Below, piece after piece: positions 53,401-64,000 of a stretch of DNA of 64,000 bases (within the stretch, counting starts at the first letter, position 1; every line of letters begins with the position of its first letter). The stretch comes from Clavaria fumosa. Lineage: Eukaryota; Basidiomycota; Agaricomycetes; Agaricales; Clavariaceae. The DNA lies in contig OX637794.1 in the NCBI GenBank assembly GCA_951802425.1, forward strand, positions 1,116,001-1,180,000, given 5' to 3'. A program made the translations under genes and the position numbers. The notes beneath the pieces were generated by a model, which saw only the letters and a list, made by a program, of their open reading frames with translations, was not told the DNA's origin and ran no database searches.

Positions 53401-55000
53401 ATATCTGTAGTCTTCAGCAGTCCTTGGCCTTGTGATTGAATGACACAGCATTCTCCTTGTCATAAGACAACTTATCTGCTGGTCCATCCTTGACAATCTA
53501 TCCCAGCTCCACAAGTGCACCAATGGGTGCATAAAGTAGATATTGCCTTCCATACTCTTGATAAGGGAAAATGATAACAAGATGGCAATCCCTTCCCTCA
53601 ACCAAGCATTATCCCATTTGCCTTCCTTGTTTATTTGTAGCAATGTAGCATGAAAATTTGAAAATGCTTCTGATACATGTCTCCTTTGCTTTCTGCCCCT
53701 GGATATAGAGGAGACCACCCTCTGGAACAGCTTGCCTTCTTTGGCTCTCCTATCGGTCACTGCATTGACTGCTGCTCTTTGGAATATCTCTTCTGATATA
53801 CTTTCATGATGAAGTGAAGAAAATATTTGTAGCAGGAGGATGGCACTCTTGGCAGCCTGGAGATTCTTGCTGTTTTCTTGTCCTGCAGCTCTGGCTGCTA
53901 TGGCTTGGAATGACAGGTCCCATGTCCCATACACTGCCTGACCATAGTTTGATGCTCCCCTGAATGATGGATGTGCTAGCAGATCATGATGATGTTGCTG
54001 ATATTTCCCAAGGTATTCACCAAGGTCACAGAGACCAGAAGCAATATATGCTCCAGCTTGGTCAACTGCCAAAGGCAAACAGCATAATTCAGCCACAACA
54101 GGCTGAGAGGTGTTCCTCAATGATTCAGCAAATTCATCAAGGAATGCAGCCTTCAACAGTAAAGATATTGCTTCCTGCTCCTCCATCTTCTCAACCTCCT
54201 CCCATGCCTGAGGATGCACAGTGCGGCGCACATCTGGATTTCTGCTTGTGATCAACAAGTTTCCATGACTGCCTCTGGGAGTGAACTTGGAGAGCATGTC
54301 AAGATCACTTGCATTGTCAAATACAAGTATCCAGTTCTCCTTGGCAGTGTAAGACAGCCACAGGAGCACAGACTCCACAGAGCTTTGTACTCCGCATGAC
54401 CGAGCAGCAGGGACTTCTGCAATGTCTTTGACACTTTGCTCAGCAGTCTCGTTGTTGGTCGCATCAATCCAAAACACTTCCCAGAACCTGGCAGGATTGG
54501 TGAGATTGACAGAACCAGTGCCGGAGCAGACCAGACTCACAAATCCCTGTTCTGTTCAACAAATCTCAAACAAATCTGAGTCTTCCCCGCACCACCCATT
54601 CCATATAGCAGAAATTGTTTCTGGCACTCGATCGGCATGCTGAAGTGATCTCGGAGTCTGTCTAGATAGCCTTCACGCCCAGTGAAGAGAGGACTGGACG
54701 GAGGCATCAAGCGGTATGGAGTCCTTGGCTGTAATTGTTTGGGAACATTGGCAGCAGCCTGATCTACATTTCAGGTGAGAAACGGACTTGTATGATTCTA
54801 CGTATATGATATTGTTCCTACTCACTGTAAATGGTGTAAGTATTGATTGTTCTGTTATCAACGATGCTGAGGTTATTACTACCAACATCGCCGCCGCGAC
54901 CAGTTGCACTGGACGTATCTAGAGAGAAGAATCAATATCATGCGGCACGAGACCATGCAGGCTACTCACTGATTGTTGCGAAACTGAAGTCTTGACTCAT
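50482..55000 (-). CDS. NB-ARC/TPR NOD-like receptor NLR-2 (22 TPR units)
   Basis: Exons 55000-54970, 54918-54826, 54763-54541 and 54487-50482 join in frame to 1450 aa. The NTPase module is almost identical to NLR-1 (P-loop GMGGAGKT, ILVFD, LPLAVDQAGAYI). It has five extra residues (GRKQR) before the helical arm. The C-terminal array has 22 TPR units of 42 aa, twice the NLR-1 number. The last unit ends at GKLD because CAA has become TAA, removing about 18 residues present in NLR-1. Within units the variable positions are few: the residue after ATY (R/W/K/H), G/R after NQ, D/N and Q/E near the turn, E/A/Q/N before VQ, V/M and M/I. It is expected to be a cytosolic STAND receptor; the ligand is unknown. 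Confidence 0.85.
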
Positions 55001-56640
55001 GATATGGCCAACGGTGAAGAGGAGGGTCTTATCGATGCCAATCAGCACTCGTCTGCTGCGCAGTTGCCCTTGCTGTATGTCACGTGCTCATTCACGGCAA
55101 TGGCCGTGATCCTCGTCCGCCTCCTCTTGTTCGAGACCTTTGTTCTTCTCTTACCCGCCGCATCCGAGGATCCCCCAGCGCTCTACGGATTGTCGTAAGA
55201 CTGCTTTGGGATCTCCGCTAGTACCTGCGAGCAAGAGCGGCGGGAAGAGGAAACCGCCTGGGGGACCATTCGCGCCTCCTTTGAGCCTCCTCCTGGCGCC
55301 TCCTACTCATCTCTCAGGGCGCCTCCTTGGGTCTCAAATCAACCTCCTCCCATGGGACCTCCTGTTGAGACACCGACTTTGGGCGAGGCTCCGACGCTGG
55401 CCCTTCCCGCTCCCTCACGCTCTGCCCCACTGTCCGCAATGCAACCCACTCTGTCCCACACCGCACAGGCCCCGTGGTCGGGTTTGGCGCCGCCGCTCGC
55501 CCCAGCCTTTGGTGATGCGGAGGCATCACAAACACTCTCCACTTCATCTGTGTCCACGCGTGTCGGGGTCGCGCTGCCTCCTTCCACCTCCGGGTTGGAT
55601 TCGAATGAGAAGCCCGGACTGTTCCTACCTTCAATTGCGCCCACTCTTAGCATGGACTAGGTGCTCAGTCACCGATCTTCGCAGGAATCATGACACTTGC
55701 TGTCAAGCAGCTTGTGCAGTTACAGGTGCACCTGCCTCACATGGGCCTTCCTCTGCCCTGGTATTCCACTCCCTGAGATGCTCTTTTTAACGTTGACGGC
55801 GACTTTTGGATCGTTTCTTGTTATCGATCTCATTCATCTACCATCAGCGACCCTGACCATATCCGCAACTCCAGTCGCTAAAGGTTGAGGATCAGCTTGA
55901 CTCGATAACAGCGCAACTCTCGTAGCCCACACTCGTGGATATGTCTGTCAGCAACGCATCGGCTTTCTTCGAGGAGTTAGGCTCGAGGCGCGGGCTCCTC
56001 GGATCACTGTCACATTGACAATGCGGCTCCACGCTACAATGTCGCCTCCGCGTCTGTGCGGCCCCTCGGCTTACGCATAACTGCGCGAGCGTTGGCGCAC
56101 ATCCACACGCCCCTTCTGCGACCCTATTACCGGCAATCAAGTGCATCGTGCCCACTTGTGGAACAACAACCCCGTCGCACAAGGAACGCATGAAATTTGC
56201 CGTGCTTTGGTCCAAAGCAAAGTGCTGAAGAAGACCCTATCTTTGCCATGATCAATAAGTGCCCAGACATAGACCTGTCGTTGAGTAATCTCTGCAACCG
56301 GGGCGTCCAGTACTTCGGTAACTCGAGTTGTGTTCTGCGGAGGGAGCGAAGCCCATGGAGCGTGTGCAGCATCAGAATATTTAGAGGGCATTGGTGTAAG
56401 GTTTTTGCCAATAAAATGACTGGGATCTCAAATTATGTACAAAAGAAAGTTCGCTCTACCACTATAGAACAAAAACGTGTATTGAAAGGCTCACAGTGGG
56501 AGATGTCACATTTGTGACACTCCATGGCCTCGACGCGAACTGCCTCCGCGGCGGTTCCGTCGCTGACTCGCGTCCTGTAAGTTCCTCTTCTCCTCTGTAC
56601 GACCACCATCTCACCAGTCAAAGCCAACCGCAATGCCCGC
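55001..56640. other. U2 spacer with Pro-rich degenerate frames
   Basis: Counterpart of 38223-39829. The frame 55352-55660 (APTLALPAPSRSAPLS... to SMD) is the longest version of the Pro-rich sequence. Its upstream part is out of frame with the U1 copy by 1 nt. No supported gene. Confidence 0.5.
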
Positions 56641-57152
56641 CGTAGCATGGCTCAGTGCCAAGTTCTTGAACCGCCACCGTCGCAAGGCGGATAACCTCGA
56701 ACAGCTCAAACGCTCGTTCGAGAATCAAACAAATCTGAGTCTTCCCTGCACCCCCCCCATTCCATATAGCAGAAATCGTCTCTGGCACTCCACCGGCATG
56801 CTGAAGTGATGTCGGAGTCTGTCTAGATAGCCTTCGCGCCCAGTGAAGAGAGGACTGGATGGAGGCATCAAGCGGTAGGGGGTCCTTGGCTGTGATTGTT
56901 TGGGTAAATTGGTGGCAGGCTGATCTATGTTTCCGGTGAGGTGAGACGCGGACTTGGATGATTCTGTGTATATGATATCGTTCCTACTCACTGTAAATGG
57001 TGTGAGTGTTATTTGTTCTGTTATCGACAATATTGAGGTTATGACTACCGACATCGCCGCCGACGTATCTAGAGAGAAGAGTCAATGTCGTGCGGCACGA
57101 GACCACGCAAGCTACTCACTGATTGTTGCGAAACTGAAGTCTTGGCTCATGA
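56641..57152 (-). pseudogene. Truncated NLR 5' fragment, U2, P-loop broken
   Basis: Same fragment as 39830-40362 but the C tract next to the P-loop (about 56751-56758) is two bases longer, so the motif reads GMGGVQGRL. This copy cannot bind nucleotide even if expressed. Confidence 0.75.
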
Positions 57153-58033
57153 TATGGCCAACGATGACGAGGAGGGTGTTATCGAGAAGGTGTTATCGAT
57201 GCCAAGCAGTGCTGGTCTGCACCCTTTGCTATATATCACATGCTCGTTTACAGCGGCCTCCCGCTCGTTTAACGCAGACGTTAATGGCTATGTCCTCGCC
57301 GCCCCCTCTTCTTCGAGACCTGCCGCGTCTTTCTTTTTCTTGCTAGACGAAACAATGGATGTAATCTTGATTTGAGTCGCGGTGCGCTTCGCTCTTGCTG
57401 TCAGAAACATCCTGCTAGGACATTGATCGATCACTGTCAGCCTGTCACGCACGCACAATCACGACCCGATTTTCGCTCGCTTGACGCGTTGTTTGGCCAA
57501 GTCGCTGTTGTTGTCGTCTTTGGCGTTGACGGTATTGTCATGACCTGGTCGCTGGACGCCTCAGATTACCCATACAACCCCCCGCCCATGCGAGACGCAA
57601 CCAACAAAAGCGCCCTCTCGTCATATACCTCGGCCTCGTAATGCTTGTCATCGCCCTCGTCCCATTCTTCACCCATCATCGATGCCCTCCCGCACCCTTC
57701 CTGTCGCCAGACACTGGAAAGCTGTCCACGCCGCCCTACCAGTCCATGTCATCGTTGCCCCACCGGCTCCCCGCGACAAAACCAGTCTCACGCGCTCCGA
57801 GCTGCGCAGACACCATGAGAAGCGAATATGTCGCTAGGAGTGCAAGAAGAGGTTCGAGCTGGTCTGTCGTTAAGGGCGTCAGGGAATGTTAAACGACAAA
57901 ACACTACGCGAGCGCAGCACTGCGTCCTGTATTATTTTATTTTTATTCGCTGGAAGATTTTTATTCGCTGGAAGCGGTATAGTATCTCCATGCACGACAT
58001 GAGCGACGAGCAGCAACATTGAACGATAAATGC
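57153..58033. other. U2 spacer with short unassigned frames
   Basis: The frames 57372-57641 and 57641-57892 equal the U1 ones in length. No motif recognised. Confidence 0.4.
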
Positions 58034-59212
58034 CTATGCCTTCGCCGCTCGCTTCTCCTTCGACAACTTCTTGTTGACAAACTTGGTTGCCTTCTCGAAT
58101 CTCCCCTTCTTTTTATCCCTGCCAACCTCAGCTTCGAACGCCTCAACTCTTGATATCCGTCCACAAGGGGATCCTTCTTCGACTTGCCCGCTTCCTTCAA
58201 CAAATCCGCAAATTCTCCGTCGAACCCTCCACCCCTCTTACCCCTTCCAGCACCCAAACTACCTCTAAAGCTAGGGCCTCCTCCTTCACCCAGCAGCGCA
58301 TGTTGCGCTTCTTCACTACTAGACGCGTGAAATTCTCCTCCTCAAATTCCGTGTAGCGCCGCACTGCACGGTCGCGCCCCGAGTCGAGCGCGGGGGCTGA
58401 CCCGATCCCGATGCTGGCTTCCAGGTACAGCCGTGTAAGGTCATTATTGCAATAGCGAGGCAAGCGCAGAGGGCACGGGCCGCCCCTTGGATCTGCCCTT
58501 GGAACTCGTGCCAGTTTAAGCCAACAAGGCCAACTCGGGAGGGGTGGTAAATCTCGTCGTCGGGGAAACGGCCGACGTCGTTGGCGATAGAATGGGCATT
58601 GGGAGGTGGGAGCATCGCTTTGTTTTTCCATTTCATCGGGCTCAGCATTTCTGTCGCCCTTATCGGCATTGACGAAATTTTGTGGGTTTGGTCTGAACGC
58701 GAGCGGATCTGTGAGGAATGAATGCTTCATTAGCACACGTTTGAAAGACAGATAAAAGGTCGAAAACATGCCACTAACCTTCCATGATGCTCGACTTATC
58801 CCCTGCATCTTCGTCTCCCGCCGCCTCGATGAGTTTTTCAATTTGGCAGCACAGCCTTTCTTTCGTGGCTATAACCTTTCAAGGACGACTTTACCCTCTC
58901 TCTACACATGCATCGACAGGGTCTCCGGCCTGGACACCACGCACGGGGTGGTTAGACGAGTTGAAGGGGCGAGCGATCCGTGAGTGCCGTAGAGGGGAAG
59001 ACACGGTGCGCAACGAGCAGTGTGAGAGCATGGATGTAGGAGAGCAAAGTGTACGACTTCATAGAGAGGAGAGAAATGCCGTCTTGCATGGATGCATCTC
59101 GCCCTGTGCGTGATCGTGAGGAATGGCAGACAGCGAAAATTTTGAACAACGGACACACTTTTTCACTGACAGTCTGGATGGCATGCCATGTGGACGATAG
59201 ACTAGCAGTCAT
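58034..59212 (-). pseudogene. Lcp5/neuroguidin-like (Sas10/Utp3 family) pseudogene
   Basis: Pieces in several frames follow the order of the family. The N-terminal part is DGISLLSMKSYTLLSYIHAL (about 59120-59040). Then come a helix IEKLIEAAGDEDAGDKSSIMED, split by an intron near 58787-58711, DPLAFRPNPQNF, a DDEIYHPSRV stretch, SKGRSKGRPVPSALASL, TEFEEENFTRLVVKK, then GAGRGKRGGGFDGEFADLL and GYQELR. The 3' end reads FEKATKFVNKKLSKEKRAAKA. At least four frame changes separate these pieces. Family members take part in 18S rRNA processing with U3 snoRNP. The recognition is from motif memory, not a search. U1 keeps only the tail. Confidence 0.65.
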
Positions 59213-59983
59213 TTTGTCCAGAAGAGTGCGGAGTTAGTTGGACAGTATCTGCCATCTGCAACGTGGAACACGATGAGCTCGATGAATGGGTCAACAACAA
59301 CCATAGGAGGGTCAGCTAACGGTATTCTAGGCCGCCGCTCGTACTGAGCGTAATGCATTGCATCAAGAAAGAGCACTCAGAGCCCAGTGCATTTCATCGG
59401 GAAATTGAAGGCAAGGCATGGGGGACTCACCACCATTGTTGTCGTTGACAGCGAGGGCGAGGCCAAATTGTTGACGCACCACCGCTCGGTAAATTGTCAG
59501 GTCATTTTATGTATTCCAGTCCGTATATTGCAAACTACGGCAGATATTGCTCTTCAGTGACTCATGCAGTGTCAATAGAGGAATGGTTAAAGAAGGGTGG
59601 TCAAAGTAGGCTCGCGCCACTCACTACGATACTCGACTATTACTCGTGTTGATACGATACTCGACTATTACTCGTGCTCGTGTTTGTGCTTGAGCGACTT
59701 GAACTTGTCCTCTGCTTTAGTCGCCAAGATCATCAAACTTTTAGGTTTTCAAAACTTTTGAGTGGGATTTGAAGGAACAATGGCACACTGGCATCTAACC
59801 AGAAATCTATGTCATTCCTAACATCCTCCTCATCCCACCCAGGTAAGACATTCCATTCATTGCGATAAATGCTCGACTTCACCACATCGCCGCTTCTTTA
59901 AGGATTGGTCCATGTCAACATTCTCGGCGTGGAGAAGCCTCTCTAGGGTTGTGGATATGGCGGCGTCAAAGGTCACATTGCGA
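59213..59983. other. U2 right end, no gene seen
   Basis: Region not present in U1. Contains a short direct repeat GATACTCGACTATTACTCGTG near 59628 and 59654. No supported gene. Confidence 0.45.
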
Positions 59984-62424
59984 TCTTCATGGCCTTAAAG
60001 GAAGACGAAACCGCGCTTGGGGGAGCCATTCGCGCCTGGGGAATCGTCTCCCCGGGCATCGCCCCTGGACTTTCCCTTTGAGCTTCCCTCCTGGTACTTT
60101 CCCCACATCTCTTAGGACGCCCCCTCAGGTCTCGAACCAACCTCCTCCCATGGAACCTCCCGGTGAGGCTCCGACGCTGGCCCTTCCAGCTCCCTCAGGC
60201 TCTGCCCCACTGTTAACAGTGCAACCCACTCCGTCTCCAGCCGCGCAGTCCCCGTGTTCGGATTTCGCTCGCCGCAGCCCCTGGTGATGCGGAGGCATCG
60301 CAAGCACTCTCCACCCCATCTGTGTCCACGCGTCGGGGTCGCGCTGCCTCCTTCCACCTGGATTCAAATGAGAGGCCTGCGCCATTCCTACCTTCAATTG
60401 CACCCACTCTTACCATGGACTATGTGCTCAGTTACCGACCTTCGTAGGAGCCATAACACATGCTGCCGAGCGGCTTGGACAGTTACAGGCGTGCCTGCCC
60501 CTTTCTCTGTGCACCTGAATCCGCCTGAGCCTTGGCTATTCCACTTTCCGAGATGCTCTATTCAACGTTGAAGGCGTCTTGTTTCTTGTTATCCCTTTCG
60601 TTTATCTACCGTCAACTGCGACTCTGACCACATCCACAAGTTGAACCCCAGTTGCTCAAGGTTGGCGATTAGCTTGGCTCGATGAAAGCGCAACCCCTAC
60701 AGCCCACACTCATGGATAAGTCTATTGGTGACACAGTGGCTCTCTTCCTGCGCCTGATCGCCGCCCACATCGACTGGTGTCCTATGCACCCCGTTCACGC
60801 CGCCTGCGCTCCATCCACGCCTATGCTGCCTGCGCTCCGTCTGCATTACCAATGCCGCTTGCGCCCATCCACGCCTGCACACCATCCACATCTATGCGAC
60901 CCGCTCATGCCGCCTGTGTCCCGTCCCCTACTCATGCCACCCACAACGACTGGTGCTCCATGCACCCCCCCCACACCGCCTGTGGCTAACCCACTCCACC
61001 AACACTGCCTGTGGCATCTCCACCACGCCTCTGCGATGGCCCAAGCCCCCCACCGCGGTCACAGACCGACGGCAGGGACTTGGGCCGTTGAGTGGGGGCG
61101 GCGGCAGCTATGGCAGCGGGGGCGGGGGGTGGTATCCACACCACCTATGCCGCCCGTCGGCTACAAGTCTTCTCCATCGCATGCAGTGCTCGCTTCCGGT
61201 CACCCCACTACGCTTTAATGTTCCTATGATCCGGTAGAGCACTTGATCTTGACCCCAGACGCCGATACTGTGACCAAGATCGAGACCCTTGATGAAGAAA
61301 TCAGTTTGCACGTTCGCTCCTTCAGCTTATTACTATCACTGAAGGAGACGACTTCTACTTACCGCAACTATCGCTCGTGCCATGCACCAATGCCCGCTCC
61401 TGGCCCCATCGTTTGCATGGAACGCATTTCCCAATTCTGGCTTCTTTCTTCGTAAGTGTATCTAAGCCGGTCCCTACTGTCTGCTTGTTGGCATGCACAC
61501 ATTATCGGTTCTGACATCCAACATCGTGCCAACATTCAAGTATTCGCCGCTGAGGGACAGCAATAGAAGCAAGAAACCAATTCACACACATATTCGGGTA
61601 CGGGAATGCGGTGAGGAGCGCAGAGGGGTGACGGTGCTGGACAACGTCTTGTCGCGCGGACGGTGTTCTTAGTGAAGGCGGGGCTGTCACGTGCACCTGG
61701 GCAGAACGACCTGGTCGGGGCGCCATTTGTGGCGAATCAGCGGTGAGACGAAGCTGCAGACGGGGTTTGTGGACACGCCAGGTAGGGAGGCGTTGACGTG
61801 TGTGGTGGGACCGGCGGGGACGGAGGCGTGGCCGTTTGGTGGGGTCGTGGGTCGATATCGTCGTTGGTGAAGACTGTGCGCCCGTTGATATTGATGTTGG
61901 CGCAGTCGCAGGGGGCAAGTGGGGGGAGCGATGCCACACCACGGTGACGACGACGGCGGAGGGGGTTGAGGCGATCGTTGGGGTTGGAGTGTGTCTGTGT
62001 ATTTTGCGTCAGCGTCGTCGTCTGTGGTGAGTGCGTCTGCGCCTATCATGGCTGCGTCTACGTTAGTGTCTACGTCGCCGGTGGTGGGGAGGCCGCCGTA
62101 CGCGCCGTCACGGTTTACTCGAGGACGTGAACTCCTGCCTCTTGAGACATACCATTATTATCTTTTTAATAAAAATTATTGTAATAGTGGCTTCTCTTCG
62201 TCGTAGGGCATGGTTGTTGAAACACGATTTGCGGCGGCGGCAGCATGTGGTGGCGGGCGGGTGTGAGCGGAAAGTCGCGCGCACTGCGTGGGTACTACTG
62301 GTAGGGTGACAGTGATGCAGTTGAACTTGAAAGGTGGTTGAACTTATTATAATAATGGGATATCCCGCGCTTCGGTACCAGGTGCCAAAACGAAAATGTG
62401 CCATTATGCAGAGGCGGAGACGTA
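59984..62424. other. U3 left spacer
   Basis: Same content as 41665-44002. It has an extra segment near 60775-60840 with a repeated GCCTGCGCTCC motif and an 8-nt insertion near 61845. No supported gene. Confidence 0.5.
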
Positions 62425-63626
62425 CTATGAGTACATTGCAAGTACAAGATCCAGGTGCTCAGAAATATGAAAGAAAACAAGCCCGACCATGTGTAGTATA
62501 GCGCTCGGGTTGGAGCGGCGTTGGAACGGGTACAAATTTTGCTCAAACGGGTCCGCTTTCCACCTGCGTTTGGATCTTCTTAGATCTCGCAAAGGAAAAG
62601 AATCTGGAACGCTTGCGCTTCTACGCAACAACGTATCAGAAGGGTGCTGTTTAATGAAGCCAGATTCGGGTCACATACCTCAATGGGCAAAGACTCTGCA
62701 CCTGGCATTCCCATCACGCGTGCCCTCACTGTCGGGGGAATATCCAAATGTTTGGTAGTGAAATCGACTGCCGCAAACTCTGGAAGTGTCCACACGGCTT
62801 CCCGGCGCCGCGCATATAACGCCAATGCAATGCCAGCGAGATAAACTAGAAGAACATATCCGCTCCAGTGCTTCTGGATCGAGGCACCGAATCCGAGTAT
62901 CAGAAGTAATAGCCCGTTAAGGATGGCCCATAGTGCTCCGATTGAACGCTGAGTGACATTATCAGGCTCGACGGATACCAGCACACCATAAAATGACGCC
63001 TGAGATTCGAAGCTGATCCAATGGTCCTCTACGCGGGGACTTCTATAAGCATAGGGTTCTTTCCGAACGATCGTCTTCCGGGGGGTCTTGTATCGGCCTT
63101 CTTTCACTTTGGCCTCCCGTATCGCTGCGCTTAGGATATCCTCTGGAATAGGAATGAGGCCCCGCAAACGGGCGATACCTGATGACTGGGTGGCGATACG
63201 GATTGCTCCCCCCTCGTGTTCCGTAGGCCACGACTTGAGGATTTTCGGCTTGAAGTCGCGAGCTGCATCAGACGGTACGAACCTCCATGCTCTCAAACAT
63301 GCTGTCCAGTTCACAAAATATCCCAGACAGCTGAGTGCAAAGAACTGGCTGATCCAGCTCCAGTTCGTGTACCAAGCAGCCAAGAAGGTTCCGACGGTAA
63401 GAATCACACAGAATAGGGCAGCAAGACGTTGTTGGAGTCTGCCTGTCGATGCCCCGAAATAAGCAGTGGTGAGGAGGTTGCATGCGTCTTGTAGCGAGAG
63501 GTCCCGCGCGCTTGCAACTGCCAGAGCTTCGATCTGCCACCGATCCATCCACCATTTATCTGTTGAGCCCTCGCTGATCTCCTGCCTGTCTTCGGTGGGG
63601 ACCGGGATGGAGGTTTTGACGCCGAC
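62425..63626 (-). pseudogene. Four-TM membrane protein, U3 copy, cut by an inversion junction
   Basis: Covers the C-terminal two thirds of the U2 gene, including both hydrophobic pairs and the GTATGT donor near 62679. Upstream of VGVKTSIPVP (63626) the frame enters inverted sequence, so the native N-terminus is detached. The apparent open frame to 63749 is a fusion artefact. Confidence 0.7.
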
Positions 63627-64000
63627 ACTTGTGGCACCTTCGTTTCCACCGTCTCTCGATGAGACTCTATCACATAGACAGCCTAAGGGCTCACCTTTGG
63701 ATACCGGAATGCGGAGGGGGTTTCTGACTTTCACTGGGATCGGAAGCACCGCTTGGCGTACGCGTATTTTTTGTCCGGCTGCCTACGGTGCATTTCATCT
63801 GACGAAAGATCTAGTTTATCCCTTTCTCGCAATTCTTAATGCACAGGAAGTTGCTGCGAGCATCGACTTCGACACCCTAATTGCGGAATCAAGACGGCTT
63901 TCCATGTCTGGGGTTCTCGGATTACTCGAGGCAGATATACTCTTTGCAGAGCCAGGGACTTCGCAACCGGAATTTTGGAGATTGATCCAAGGAATTCTAG
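63627..64000 (+). pseudogene. Inverted 5' part of the membrane-protein gene, U3
   Basis: On the plus strand this encodes GGGFLTFTGIGSTAWRTRIFCPAAYGAFHL and onward to FWRLIQGIL, which in U1 and U2 is on the minus strand. It runs off the window end. The join at 63626/63627 corresponds to U1 positions about 2876 and 3606. Confidence 0.75.

Larger units (their letters stand above)
41665..59983. repeat. Segmental duplication unit U2
   Basis: This is the complete middle copy of the tandem unit. It begins with the stretch that starts TCTTCATGGCCTTAAAGG, which recurs at 59984 as the start of U3. Relative to U1 it lacks all of U1's transposons, has two insertions of its own (47113-49418 and 49847-50195), has 11 more TPR units in its receptor gene, and keeps a full Lcp5-like pseudogene of which U1 retains only the tail. 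Identity to U1 over shared parts is high by eye, with scattered substitutions and small indels. Confidence 0.85.
59984..64000. repeat. Segmental duplication unit U3 (partial, rearranged)
   Basis: Third copy, collinear with U1 and U2 from the unit start through most of the membrane-protein gene. Collinearity breaks at 63626. From 63627 to the window end the sequence is the reverse complement of the corresponding part of the other copies (rc of U1 about 3606 downward). The unit continues outside the window. Confidence 0.85.

Overview
The window looks like repeat-rich chromosomal DNA of a filamentous basidiomycete, probably an agaricomycete. The reasons are spliced genes with introns of about 45-60 nt, NB-ARC/TPR NOD-like receptors (NLRs), several Ty1/copia elements, a pogo-type DDE transposon and a Tnp2-type (Transposase_21-like) DNA transposon with two genes. 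Species cannot be fixed from the sequence alone.

The backbone is a tandem segmental duplication, here called U1 (start to 41664), U2 (41665-59983) and U3 (59984 to the end). From left to right each unit carries a Pro-rich degenerate stretch, a four-TM membrane protein gene of unknown function (minus strand), a single-repeat TPR relic, an NB-ARC/TPR receptor gene (minus), a second NLR 5' fragment, and the tail or whole of a Lcp5/neuroguidin-like pseudogene. The two full receptor genes look intact when spliced (1000 and 1450 aa) and differ mainly in having 11 versus 22 near-identical 42-aa TPR units. All three membrane-protein copies are broken, each in a different way: a 10-nt deletion in U1, a 1-nt deletion in U2 and an inversion junction in U3.

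U1 is enlarged by mobile DNA that U2 lacks, so empty sites can be read directly. A Tnp2-type element fills 4469-28479 between 7-bp ATTACTA duplications. Inside it sit a copia element (copia-1, 4922-14260) whose own 3' LTR holds an intact pogo-like element (9955-14252), two foldback elements with 8-bp target duplications (15920-18488 and 19996-21060), and a second copia element (copia-2, 23541-28136) sitting on a 5' splice site. Further right are a minisatellite-bearing TIR element (28921-29623) and copia-3 (30145-34995). U2 has its own insertions: a 2.3-kb TIR element related in design to the pogo element (47113-49418) and a mariner-like MITE (49847-50195).

The gene-level logic is therefore one young array of receptor genes being duplicated, repeat-expanded and eroded while transposons insert into it. 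LTR pairs differ, as far as I can see by eye, only by transitions at CpG sites, which points to cytosine methylation of these elements. The most unusual items are the pair of TIR elements built from subterminal TTAAG motifs, two large triplet-repeat blocks and a central palindrome, and the exact recoverability of four nesting levels. No rRNA, tRNA or CRISPR was recognised.
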